From: Roseiarcus sp963717215
Lineage (GTDB): Bacteria > Pseudomonadota > Alphaproteobacteria > Rhizobiales > Beijerinckiaceae
Direction: 5' to 3'
Assembly: GCA_963717215.1 (NCBI GenBank)
Contig: CAVQVS010000008.1
Location: 367,669 to 431,668, forward strand
DNA: 64,000 nucleotides
Shown here: positions 9,251-17,822 of the stretch, piece after piece
Layout: each line of letters begins with the position of its first letter
How positions within the stretch are numbered: position 1 is the first letter of the stretch
The notes under the pieces: model-generated
Seen by the model: the letters and a program-made list of their open reading frames with translations, nothing else
The model's database searches: none
What the model was told of the DNA's origin: nothing
Position numbers and translations under genes: made by a program

Positions 9251-10610
9251 TCAGCGCGAAAGCGCCTTCTCGATGCTCAACCCGATCGACAGCAGGCGGT
9301 CGTCATCGCCTCCGGGCGCAAGGAACTGGACGCCTGTTGGCAAGCCCGCCGCATCCGTTCCGGAGGGCAGCGCCAGCCCGCACATCCGCAACAGATTGCC
9401 GAGAAACGTGTAGTGGATGGCGCGCAGGTTGGTGACGCGAAACAATTCGTCGTCGCTTTCGAGCGGACCAATAGAAGGGGCGGTCATGGGGGTCGCCGGC
9501 AGCACCAGCACCGCGCCCTTCAACGCGTCGGTCAGCGCTGCAATGAGCTCCTCGCGGCCGCGCTGCAGGTTGAGCGCGTCACGCTCCGGGACGCGTCCGC
9601 CCAGGGCTCGCTTGACCACGCGGCGATCCATGCGTTGCGCGTCGGCAGAATCAAAGATCGCGCGGTGTTCGGCATAGGCCTCGATCGCGACGAACGAGCC
9701 ATATTGCGCGGAGAGCGCGCGCATCGCGCCGATCTGGGGGATTGGCCGCGACGTGACTTTGGCGCCTGCCGCGGCGAGCCGCTTCAAGGCAGCCTCGAGA
9801 TTGGCCGCGACTGCGGGCTCCGCGTCGTCGATGGCCGTCTCGTCGGGCACGACGAATTCGACGCCGGTAAGGTCGATCGGGCGCACGGGCGTGGTCGACT
9901 GGCCGCGCAGCGCCATGTCGATAAGCACGCAATCCTCGACCGTGTGCGCCAGCGGGCCGATCGTGTCGAGCGTGCGTGACAGCGGAAACACGCCCTGCTT
10001 GTCGATCCGTCCTTCGCTGGTCTTGAATCCGACGATGCCGCAGAAGCTGGCCGGCGCCCGAATCGAGCCGCCGGTGTCGCTGCCAATGGCGCAAGGCGCA
10101 AGACCGCCGGCGACCGCGACCGCCGCACCTGACGACGACCCGCCGGCGATGCGAGGCGTCACGGGATCGCGAGGGTTTCGCGGCGTGCCGAAATGCGGAT
10201 TGAGTCCCAATGCCGAGAAGGCGAATTCAGAGAGATTGGTTTTCCCCAGGGCCGTCATTCCCGCCGCGTCGAGATTCTCCACGATCGGCGCGTCACGCTC
10301 TTTCGGCGCCGAATTCGGCATAGAGCGCCGAACCCGCGGTGGTGCGCTCGCCCGCCATGTCGACAAGGTCTTTCCAGGCGATGGGAACGCCATCGAGCGG
10401 GCCCGCCGCGCGTCCCTCCCGATGACGCGCGCGGCTCGCCGACGCTTCCTCGATAGCGCGCTTGCGCGTGACGAGAATGAAGGATGGATTGTCACGATCG
10501 CGCTCGATGCGATCCAGAAAAAATTCCGCAACCTCGACTGGATCGAGGCCGCCTTTGGCGATGCGGCGCCCGATTTCTGCAGCGGACCGCTGTTCCAAAT
10601 TGTCGATCAT
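9251..10610 (-). pseudogene. Amidase (amidase signature family), interrupted by a one-base frameshift
   Basis: Amidase-signature enzyme. The 5' frame reads MIDNLEQRSAAEIGRRIAKG, with the catalytic Lys in LDGVPIAWKDLVDMAGERT. The 3' frame continues ERDAPIVENLDAAGMTALGK, with the Gly-Ser-rich signature IAGGSSSGAAVAVAGGLAP and SDTGGSIRAPASFCGIVGFK holding the Ser-cisSer-Lys triad. The frames join at 10304-10312, where GAATTCGGCGCC (minus strand) has one G more than expected. Removing it gives 452 aa, the family length. ATG 10610 is chosen; the frame stays open to 10739. Confidence 0.88.
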
Positions 10611-10745
10611 GTTGGCGAACGGCCTCCGTTCAGGCGAGCCTACCGCGATCGTTCGTCCCGGCCAAACAGCAAAGCGGGCATCGGCCCCGACAATGGGGCC
10701 GATGCCCGAGACAAGAAAAGCTGAAAGACGATGTCTCACGACCGA

Positions 10746-10769
10746 CCCGGCGCTCCCGTTAGCGCCGGG
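10746..10769. terminator. Hairpin downstream of the GDSL esterase gene
   Basis: CCCGGCGCT (10746-10754), a 6-base loop and AGCGCCGGG (10761-10769) form a perfect 9-bp stem about 20 bases beyond the minus-strand esterase stop. There is no T-run on either side, so it may be a terminator assisted by other factors or a 3'-end stabiliser. Confidence 0.45.
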
Positions 10770-10776
10770 CGCGTAG

Positions 10777-10796
10777 GGAGCCGTAGCTCAGTTGGT
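10777..10796 (+). other. tRNA 5'-end fragment (acceptor strand plus D-arm A box)
   Basis: GGAGCCGTAGCTCAGTTGGT matches tRNA positions 1-20: a 7-base acceptor strand, U8-A9, GCUC, A14-G15 and G18-G19. The expected GAGC partner does not follow, and no CGGCTCC acceptor complement is seen within a tRNA length. It overlaps the last codons and stop of the minus-strand esterase, so it is a remnant or coincidence, not a functional tRNA. Confidence 0.45.
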
Positions 10797-12086
10797 TGTC
10801 ATCGTGTTCAGATCGATGGCGCCGCCCATCGCCTCGTAACCGGCCGCATTCGGATGAAGGTGATCCCCCTTATCGTATTTGGGCAACGAATAGCCGGGCT
10901 TCTGCGGATCGACGATGATCTTGTCAAAGTCGATGACTCCGTCGAAGGCGCCGCTACGAATGAAGTCGTTCAGCGCCACGCGGATCTTCTCTTTCTCGGG
11001 CGTGTAATAGCCTTCAAACGGAGTGCCCGCGAACGAATCGCCGAACGGCGTGAGCGTCGCGCCAATGATGCGGAGGCCATGGGCGTGAGCGCGCGCGATC
11101 AGTTGCTTGTACCCTTCGATGATCGCCCCGGCGGTCGGCTCCGGATCGTGCGCGGCCAAGCCGCTGCCGGGCCAACCAAGATCGTTGATGCCCATCATCA
11201 GGATGACCGTGTCGGCTTTCGGCTGACTGAGGACATCGGTGTCGAAGCGCGCGAGCGCATTGGTTCCCATCCGGTCGGACAGAACCTTTGCGCCCGATAT
11301 GCCCTCGTTCAGGACTGCGACGGGCGGACCGCCGACCTTCGCGAGCCGTTCGGCCAGACGGTCGGGCCACCGGTCGTTGCCATCGACTGTTGAGCCGTCG
11401 CCGTCGGTGATCGAATCGCCGAACGCGACGACCGCGCGTGCGCCAGCCGGCGCGTCCACCAGGATCTCACTTAACACAACGCGCTGCGTCATTTTGGAAT
11501 CGGCCTTGAAGTCGACATCTGCGACTTGGTTTCCGGCGCCGACGTAAGCGGTCTGGTGTCCATCCCAATGGATGGTGGTCAAAGGCGTCACTTCGGGGAG
11601 ATAAAGACTGACCGAAACGAGGGCGAGCGGATCAACGCTCATATCGACCGGATCGCTGATCGCGGGCGCGCCCGGGGGAATGACGATGGTGGGATTTCCG
11701 CCGAACGTCAGCGCGTGAGCCGACCCTTCCTTGATCTTGCCGGCTTCCCCTGCCAACGCGATTTCCGCCGCACCAATGGTCAGCGGCGTCTTGCCATATT
11801 CATTCGACAGCACGATGCGCACACGGCTGCCGCCGATGCTGAGCCGCGCCGTCTGGCGGATGGTCTGTTTCCACAGATTGGCGGGCATCCCGAGGGGCAC
11901 GGGAAAATCTCCTCCCCATGCGGGCTGAGGACTTGACGTCCAGGAGCCGATCCAATTGCCGGCATCGGCTGCCCACGAGGCAGGAGAGAACCCAACAACG
12001 GCGGCGAGCGCGAGGGCAAAACATCCCTTGCGCCGATTGACCTTTGCGATGGTGGACGCACAGCTCGACACCACACCATTATTCAT
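10788..12086 (-). CDS. Secreted SGNH/GDSL hydrolase (esterase)
   Basis: Exported lipase/esterase-type hydrolase (432 aa). An N-terminal signal sequence is visible (basic IAKVNRRKG, then hydrophobic FALALAAVVGFSPASWA). A beta-rich N-terminal domain (WIGSWTSSPQPAW, about residues 45-200) precedes the SGNH domain: block I AVVAFGDSITDGDGS (about 220-235, nucleophile Ser), block II/III with NEGISGAKV and MMGINDLG, and block V GDHLHPNAAGYEAM with catalytic Asp-His. The likely role is hydrolysis of carbohydrate or other esters in the periplasm or outside. The start has a strong GGGGAGGAAGAC ribosome site. The stop lies inside a tRNA-like fragment. Confidence 0.9.
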   Translation of the reverse strand: MNNGVVSSCASTIAKVNRRKGCFALALAAVVGFSPASWAADAGNWIGSWTSSPQPAWGGDFPVPLGMPANLWKQTIRQTARLSIGGSRVRIVLSNEYGKTPLTIGAAEIALAGEAGKIKEGSAHALTFGGNPTIVIPPGAPAISDPVDMSVDPLALVSVSLYLPEVTPLTTIHWDGHQTAYVGAGNQVADVDFKADSKMTQRVVLSEILVDAPAGARAVVAFGDSITDGDGSTVDGNDRWPDRLAERLAKVGGPPVAVLNEGISGAKVLSDRMGTNALARFDTDVLSQPKADTVILMMGINDLGWPGSGLAAHDPEPTAGAIIEGYKQLIARAHAHGLRIIGATLTPFGDSFAGTPFEGYYTPEKEKIRVALNDFIRSGAFDGVIDFDKIIVDPQKPGYSLPKYDKGDHLHPNAAGYEAMGGAIDLNTMTTN

Positions 12087-12294
12087 GTCTTCCTCCCCAA
12101 AATATTTTTTGAGCGACTAGCAAACACGCGTTTGCAGAATGTCAGCGCAGCCAAGTCTTTGGCGAGGCGCGTTTGAGAGTCAAGACAGCCGATTTGGCCG
12201 AGGGCGCGAAATCGCGGAGGTCACGACTCTCACAACACAAGCCGCTCCTGATGATCACGTTGTGATAGACTGGGGCCAGGCTCCCGGCGAGGAG

Positions 12295-12792
12295 ATGATC
12301 TTGCGAACCTTAGGCGTGTTCTCACTTGCGACCATCATGGCGTCGGCCGCGCCGGCGTTCGCCGCCGATCCGTTTCCCGTCAGCGGCGCGGCGAAGCTCG
12401 CGGCCTATTCCGTCTGTCGCTCTGCGGTGATCGTCGACATGGGGCCCGTGGGCTCGAATTCGTCCGCCGAATGCACCGGCATCGTGAAGACACTCGACGG
12501 ATCGAAAGTTTTGGACAACCTCGCTATCCGCTGCATCGAGGAAGCGAAGGCCCGTCGCGAGGGCTACGCCTTCAGCGGTACGTGCATTCACACCGACGGC
12601 GACGGCGACAAGATTTTCATGACCTACGAGGGCCCGGAGAGCGGCACGATCGAGTGGATCGGGGGAACCGGCAAATACCAGGACATCCTTGGCAAGGGAA
12701 CGTGGTCGGTCGTCGACGCGCCTGGCAACAATGCGCAGCTTTTCGCGTTCACGTTCAACTACGAGGTGAACTGGACGTCGAAAACGAAGTGA
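12295..12792 (+). CDS. Secreted protein with AOC/dirigent-barrel-like C-terminus, function unknown
   Basis: About 165 aa with a signal peptide (MILRTLGVFSLATIMASA ending APAFAA). I do not recognise a named family. The C-terminal GTIEWIGGTGKYQDILGKGT resembles the IxGGTGxYxxAxG turn of allene-oxide-cyclase/dirigent-type beta barrels, and a similar motif occurs in the unrelated-looking gene at 33297. Two or three cysteines in the mature part (VCRSAV, AECTG, RCIEE, GTCIH) could form disulfides. Start could be ATG 12295 or TTG 12301; the latter has better spacing from GAGGAG. It stands alone between the esterase and the VOC gene. Confidence 0.65.
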   Translation: MILRTLGVFSLATIMASAAPAFAADPFPVSGAAKLAAYSVCRSAVIVDMGPVGSNSSAECTGIVKTLDGSKVLDNLAIRCIEEAKARREGYAFSGTCIHTDGDGDKIFMTYEGPESGTIEWIGGTGKYQDILGKGTWSVVDAPGNNAQLFAFTFNYEVNWTSKTK

Positions 12793-12845
12793 GTCGCCCC
12801 TTCTTCCACTGGCTGAAGGCGGCGCCGAGACGCCCTCATCCCCGG

Positions 12846-12867
12846 CCCTTCTCCCCGGGGAGAAGGG
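12846..12867. repeat. Intergenic palindrome (11-bp arms)
   Basis: Arms CCCTTCTCCCC (12846-12856) and GGGGAGAAGGG (12857-12867) are perfect, preceded by CCCTCATCCCCGG. The same CCTTCTCCC/GGGAGAAGG core next to CCCTCATCC recurs at 40155-40202. This is an intergenic element type common in Hyphomicrobiales; it may act as a 3'-end hairpin for the secreted protein gene. Confidence 0.6.
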
Positions 12868-12911
12868 GGGCGGACCCTTCTCCTAGCCAAGAACAGTGAG
12901 GAGACCGAACG

Positions 12912-13313
12912 ATGTCGATCACCCCGAAACCGCCGCAGATCATCCCCTATCTCATCTACCGCGACGTTGGCGCCGCGCTTGATTTTCTATGCGTCGCCTT
13001 CGGCTTCAAGGAGGAGATGCGGATGGGGACGCCGAGCGGCGGCATGCATGGGGAAGCCTCGTTTCAAGGCCAGCTCGTGATGATGGGCCAAGGCGGCAGC
13101 GAGCACGGCCTGACAACGCCGAAGGCGGCCGGCGGAGCGACGATGGGCGTGTTCATCTACCTCGACGACGTCGACAAGCACTACGAAGTCGCCAAGGCCG
13201 CGGGCGCGGAGATCGTCCACCCGCCGAAGAACGTGGACTACGGTCGGACGTATTGGGCGAACGACCCCGAAGGGCATCCCTGGTTCTTCACAAGCCCCCC
13301 AAAGGCGCCGTGA
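12912..13313 (+). CDS. VOC family protein (glyoxalase/bleomycin-resistance fold)
   Basis: Vicinal-oxygen-chelate fold protein (133 aa). It begins PPQIIPYLIYRDVGAALDFL and has the paired beta-alpha-beta modules. The second module contains MGVFIYLDDVDKHYEVAKAA, GAEIVHPPKNVDYGRTYWA and the final NDPEGHPWFF, as in PhnB/YaeR-like VOC proteins. Substrate is unknown. The ribosome site is GAGGAGACC. Its stop overlaps the GTG start of the next gene, so the two are likely translated together. Confidence 0.88.
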   Translation: MSITPKPPQIIPYLIYRDVGAALDFLCVAFGFKEEMRMGTPSGGMHGEASFQGQLVMMGQGGSEHGLTTPKAAGGATMGVFIYLDDVDKHYEVAKAAGAEIVHPPKNVDYGRTYWANDPEGHPWFFTSPPKAP

Positions 13314-14068
13314 ATCGCGGCGGCGCGAGGATCGCGTTCACCCTCGCGGCGCTGACGCTTGCCGTGCCTGCAGCGGTGGCCGGCCAGCCTGCCGCGCTCT
13401 GCGCCGCGGCAAAAAGGCCGGTCCAGGCCGATACGCTTCTGGGCGCGGCCGTCGCGGCCACGTTCGGCAAGGCGACGTTTGGCGCGGCCGGCGAAGACTG
13501 CGTTTATCCGCTCAAAATTCTGCACTACCGGACCGCCGACGTCCTCATCGCCCAGGCCGGCGAGCCCGGCCAGGCGTGCCACGGATGCGCAGCGCCGCTC
13601 TCGGCCTATGTGCTGCGGCGGCTCGGTGACGGCCTCAAGCCTGTTCGCGTTTTTCACCGATTTGCGAAGCTCGGCACATTCGGCGCCGTTGACGACATTT
13701 CCCCGGTCGAGATCGGCGGCGACGATGGGATGGCGATCACGAGTGGAGGGATGTTCCAGGGCTACAGTTCTGCGGGCGTCGACTTCTTCACCTTTCACGC
13801 GGGCCAGCTCATCAGCCTCAAGGGTGGGCCAATCACCCTCGCCGAAGATAACTCCGGCGCGATCCTCGATCCGGGCAAGACGGTCGAGGTGAATGCGAAA
13901 TGGTTCCTCGATCCTGCAGACGACACGGCCATCGTCGTCGACTACGAGATCAAGGCTCACGGCGCGAAACGCCTTGAGCGCGTCGTATGGCGCGTGCAAG
14001 GGACCTCGCTCGTCCTCTCCCACGGCCACGTTCCGCCAGAGGTTTCGCCATCCGCCGGCGGCGGCTAA
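13310..14068 (+). CDS. Secreted hypothetical protein, coupled to the VOC gene
   Basis: About 252 aa, starting at a GTG that overlaps the VOC stop as GTGA (13310-13313). A signal peptide is clear: NRGGARIAFTLAALTLAVPA followed by AVAGQPA. The mature protein has cysteines at LCAAAK, EDCVYP and CHGCAAP and no motif I can assign. The frame is open far upstream of 13310, but that part is the VOC gene read out of frame. Coupling suggests a shared function with the VOC protein, but nothing in the sequence says what. Confidence 0.7.
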   Translation: MNRGGARIAFTLAALTLAVPAAVAGQPAALCAAAKRPVQADTLLGAAVAATFGKATFGAAGEDCVYPLKILHYRTADVLIAQAGEPGQACHGCAAPLSAYVLRRLGDGLKPVRVFHRFAKLGTFGAVDDISPVEIGGDDGMAITSGGMFQGYSSAGVDFFTFHAGQLISLKGGPITLAEDNSGAILDPGKTVEVNAKWFLDPADDTAIVVDYEIKAHGAKRLERVVWRVQGTSLVLSHGHVPPEVSPSAGGG

Positions 14069-14099
14069 CGGATTGCCCTTCCGCGCACCGGCGAGGGGA

Positions 14100-17000
14100 C
14101 TATTCCTTCCCCCACCCTCCTCCGGTTGGCGTGACAATCTCGACCGCCTCGCCTGCGTCAACCCGGGTTTCGGCGCAGCCCGGCAGGGTTTCGATCCGGC
14201 CGTCATTCCGGCGAACCGAGTTGCGGCCTAACTCCCCGGGCTCGCCGCCCATCGCGCCTGGATTGGCGACGTCGCGAAAACCGCTGAGGATCGCCGCCTG
14301 CATCGGCCGTAGGAAACGGACGCGCCTCAACGTGCCGTCGCCCGCGCGCCGCTCGCCCTTGCCGCCGGAGCCGCGGCGGATGTGGAAGTCCTCGAGCACC
14401 ACCGGAAAGCGGCTCTCCAGCACTTCAGGATCGGTCAGGCGCGAATTGGTCATGTGCGTGTGCACCGCCGCCGCGCCGTCGAAGCCGGGCCCCGCCGGCG
14501 CGCCTGAGCATATGGTTTCGTAGTACTGATAGGTGTCGTCGCCGAAGGTGAAATTGTTCATCGTCCCCTGCGACGAGCCGAGCGCGCCGAGTGCGGCGAA
14601 CAACGTGTTGGTCACGATCTGTGACACCTCGACATTGCCCGCGACGACAGCAGCCGGATATTTGGGCGAGAGCATCGAGCCTTCCGGCACGATGATGCGG
14701 ATGGGCCTGAGGCAGCCGGCGTTCATCGGAATGTCGTCGTCGACCATGACCCGGAAGACGTAGAGGATCGCGGCGCGCGTCACCGGTTCGGGCGCGTTGA
14801 AATTCGACGCTTGCTGGGGCGAAGTGCCGGTGAAATCGACCGTCGCTTCGCGCCTCTCTTTGTCGATGCTGATCCTGACCTTGATGATTGCGCCCTGGTC
14901 GGAGATGCTTTCAGCCTCGCCGTCGGCAAGCTTGTCGATCACGCGGCGCACGCTTTCGTCCGCATTGTCCTGCACGTGGCCCATATAGGCCTCGACCACC
15001 TCGAGCGAAAACATCTCGACCATGCGCCTGAGTTCCCGCACGCCCTTCTCGCAGGCCGCGATCTGCGCCTTGAGGTCGTTCACGTTCTGCAGCGGATTGC
15101 GCGCCGGATAAGGCCCGCTCTTGAGCAGCGCATACAGTTCGCGTTCGCGGAAGCGGCCGCGATCGACGAGCAGAAAGTTGTCGATATAAACCCCCTCCTC
15201 GTGGATCGAGGTCGCGAGCGGCGACATCGATCCAGGCGCCGTTCCGCCGATGTCGGCGTGATGGCCGCGCGAGGCGGTCCAGAACAGAAGCGTCTCTCCG
15301 CGTTCGTCGAAGACCGGCGTGCAGACGGTGATGTCTGGCAGATGCGTGCCGCCGTTGTATGGGGCGTTGAGCGCAAACACGTCGCCCGGGCGGATGCGCC
15401 CTGCGTTGTCGCGGATGATCAACTCGACCGAGCGATCCATCGAGCCCAGATGGACCGGCATGTGCGGCGCATTGGCGATGAGGCGCCCCTCGCGATCGAA
15501 CACGGCGCAGGAGAAGTCGAGCCGTTCCTTGATGTTGACCGAATAGGCGGTGTTCTGCAGCGTCACCCCCATCTGCTCGGCGATCGACATGAAGAGATGA
15601 TTGAAGATCTCGAGCATCACCGGGTCGGCCTTGGCGCCGATCGCCTCGCGCCGGACCATGGGCTCGACGCGTGTCATCATCACGTGGTTTTTTGCCGTGA
15701 CCTCGGCGCGCCAGCCCTGTTCGACGACGATTGTCTGATGCGGCTCGACGACGAGCGCCGGACCATCGACGACCGCGCCGACACCAAGCGCCTCCCGCAG
15801 AAACACATTCGCCTTGCGCCAGGCCCCATGCGAAAAGTAGCGCGTCGCGCGGGCGGGAACGGGCGGCGCAGTCGCGGATGTCGGGAGCCTCCCCTCGGCC
15901 AGCCGCGCGGCGCCGCCCACCGCCTCGACCGACACCGCCTCGATGACCAGCGCCTTGTTCCGATCAATGAAGCCGAAGCGGCCCCTATGGGCGCGTTCGA
16001 ACGCGCGCAGCATTGCAGCCGGCGTCGAGAGCGGAACCTCGATCGTCGTATCGGAGCCCGAATAGCGCAGCTGCGCGCGGCGATGGACCTTGATCGACTC
16101 CCGCGCGACCCCCTGCCCTTCCACCTCGGCGGCCGCCGCGCGCGCGAGGCGATCCACGATTGCCGAGATCGGAACGAGCGCTTCGATGCGAAGCGGCTCG
16201 TCGACTCCCTGCGCCCGCTGCGCGGCGATGTCGGCCAGTCCCATGCCATAGGCCGAAAGCAGCGACGAAAATGGATGGATGAGGACGGTTGAAATCGCCA
16301 GGGCGTCGGCAACATCGCAGGCGTGCTGCCCGCCCGCGCCGCCGAAGCAATTGAGCGCATAGCGCGTGACGTCGTAGCCTCGCGCGACGGAAATCGTCTT
16401 GATCGCCTCGGCCATCTTCGCAACCGCAATGGCGAGAAAGCCGTCCGCGACCGCCTCGGGCTCCCGCCCGTCGCCGATGTCGCGGGCAAGCGCCGCAAAG
16501 CGCTCGCGCACGATTGCGTCGTCGAGCGGCTCGTCGCCGCCACGGCCAAACACTTTCGGGAAGAGATCGGGGATCAACTTGCCCGTCATCAAATTGGCGT
16601 CGGTGACCGTGAGGGGACCGCCGCGTCGATAGGCTGCCGGTCCCGGGTCGGCGCCGGCGGAAGCGGGACCGACGCGAAAGCGCGCGCCGTCGAAGGCGAG
16701 GATCGAGCCGCCTCCCGCCGCGACGGTATGGATTTTCATCATCGGCGCGCGCATGCGCACGCCCGCGACTTCAGTCTCGAACGCGCGCTCGAATTCGCCG
16801 TCAAAATGGGCGACGTCGGTCGAGGTGCCGCCCATGTCGAAGCCGATGATGCGCTTGAACCCGGCGCTGATCCCGGTGCGCGCCATCGCCACGACGCCCG
16901 CGGCGGGGCCTGACAGGATCGCGTCCTTGCCGGCGAACAAGCCTGCCGAAGTCAGGCCGCCCGACGACATCATGAACATCACGCGCGCGCCGGTGCGCTC

Positions 17001-17726
17001 AAGGTCGAGGTCGCGCGACACCTGGCCGACATAGCGGGCAAGAATCGGTGAGAGATAAGCGTCAACCACGGCCGTATCGCCGCGCGAAACGAGCTTGATC
17101 AGCGCGGAGGCGACGTGGCTTTCGGTGACCTGGGCAAAGCCGAGCTCGCGCGCGATCTCGGCCACCACGCGCTCGTGCGCCGGATAGCGATAGGCGTGCA
17201 TGAACACGATGGCGACCGCGTCGTAGCCTTGCGCGCGCGCGTCGGCGAGCGCGGCGCGCACGCGGTCAGGATCGGGCGCCGTCTCGACCGCGCCGTCGGC
17301 GCGCACCCGCTCGTCGATTTCGACGACGCCGGAATAAAGCTGCTCGGGCTTTATGATGTTCTTCGCGAAGATGCGCGGGCGCGCCTGGTAGCCGATCTCG
17401 AGCGCATCGCGAAAGCCACGCGTGGTCACGAGCAGCGTTCGCTCGCCGCGCCGCTCGAGCAGGGCGTTGGTGGCGACGGTCGTTCCCATCTTGACGGCGC
17501 GAATTGCGCCCGTTGGAATCGGCTCGGCCGAAGCGAGGCCCAGGAGTCGGCGGATCGCCTCAACCGCCGCGTCCGTGTAAGCCGGACTCTCGGACAGAAG
17601 CTTGATCGGATGCAGCCGTCCGCGCGGGTCGCGGCCGATCACGTCGGTGAACGTGCCGCCGCGATCGATCCAGAAGTCCCACGCCCCCGCTGGCTTTTCT
17701 CGGGACGAGCCGCGCTTCGCGTTCAC
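14100..17726 (-). CDS. Hydantoinase A/B fusion, 5-oxoprolinase family
   Basis: Large cytoplasmic ATP-dependent amidohydrolase (1208 aa), with HyuA and HyuB fused as in 5-oxoprolinase (OplaH). The HyuA part opens WDFWIDRGGTFTDVIGRDPR (about residues 16-35, actin-like ATPase phosphate loop), with IGFDMGGTSTDVAHF (about 295) and NCFGGAGGQHACDVADAL (about 455). The HyuB part begins near residue 695 (DPVMLEIFNHLFMSIAEQMG) and ends with a Gly-rich tail GEAVEIVTPTGGGWGKE. The reaction is opening of 5-oxoproline or a related cyclic amide; the exact substrate is not decidable here. GTG start at 17726 with GGAG upstream. It appears to be monocistronic. Confidence 0.92.
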   Translation of the reverse strand: MNAKRGSSREKPAGAWDFWIDRGGTFTDVIGRDPRGRLHPIKLLSESPAYTDAAVEAIRRLLGLASAEPIPTGAIRAVKMGTTVATNALLERRGERTLLVTTRGFRDALEIGYQARPRIFAKNIIKPEQLYSGVVEIDERVRADGAVETAPDPDRVRAALADARAQGYDAVAIVFMHAYRYPAHERVVAEIARELGFAQVTESHVASALIKLVSRGDTAVVDAYLSPILARYVGQVSRDLDLERTGARVMFMMSSGGLTSAGLFAGKDAILSGPAAGVVAMARTGISAGFKRIIGFDMGGTSTDVAHFDGEFERAFETEVAGVRMRAPMMKIHTVAAGGGSILAFDGARFRVGPASAGADPGPAAYRRGGPLTVTDANLMTGKLIPDLFPKVFGRGGDEPLDDAIVRERFAALARDIGDGREPEAVADGFLAIAVAKMAEAIKTISVARGYDVTRYALNCFGGAGGQHACDVADALAISTVLIHPFSSLLSAYGMGLADIAAQRAQGVDEPLRIEALVPISAIVDRLARAAAAEVEGQGVARESIKVHRRAQLRYSGSDTTIEVPLSTPAAMLRAFERAHRGRFGFIDRNKALVIEAVSVEAVGGAARLAEGRLPTSATAPPVPARATRYFSHGAWRKANVFLREALGVGAVVDGPALVVEPHQTIVVEQGWRAEVTAKNHVMMTRVEPMVRREAIGAKADPVMLEIFNHLFMSIAEQMGVTLQNTAYSVNIKERLDFSCAVFDREGRLIANAPHMPVHLGSMDRSVELIIRDNAGRIRPGDVFALNAPYNGGTHLPDITVCTPVFDERGETLLFWTASRGHHADIGGTAPGSMSPLATSIHEEGVYIDNFLLVDRGRFRERELYALLKSGPYPARNPLQNVNDLKAQIAACEKGVRELRRMVEMFSLEVVEAYMGHVQDNADESVRRVIDKLADGEAESISDQGAIIKVRISIDKERREATVDFTGTSPQQASNFNAPEPVTRAAILYVFRVMVDDDIPMNAGCLRPIRIIVPEGSMLSPKYPAAVVAGNVEVSQIVTNTLFAALGALGSSQGTMNNFTFGDDTYQYYETICSGAPAGPGFDGAAAVHTHMTNSRLTDPEVLESRFPVVLEDFHIRRGSGGKGERRAGDGTLRRVRFLRPMQAAILSGFRDVANPGAMGGEPGELGRNSVRRNDGRIETLPGCAETRVDAGEAVEIVTPTGGGWGKE

Positions 17727-17822
17727 GTTTGGTTGATCTCCGGTTGGGGTTCTCTCTTCGCCGCGAGCCCGCTAATGGTCCTATCGTTCTGGCAAATCAA
17801 ACGAGAAACGAGGGGCTTCGAC

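Noticed and set aside
9251..10739. Two separate genes in the amidase region
   Set aside because: The two frames carry the N- and C-terminal halves of one amidase-signature enzyme with no start signals for the second half.
10777..10850. Complete tRNA gene
   Set aside because: Only the first 20 positions match; the D-stem partner, anticodon arm, T-arm and acceptor complement are absent.
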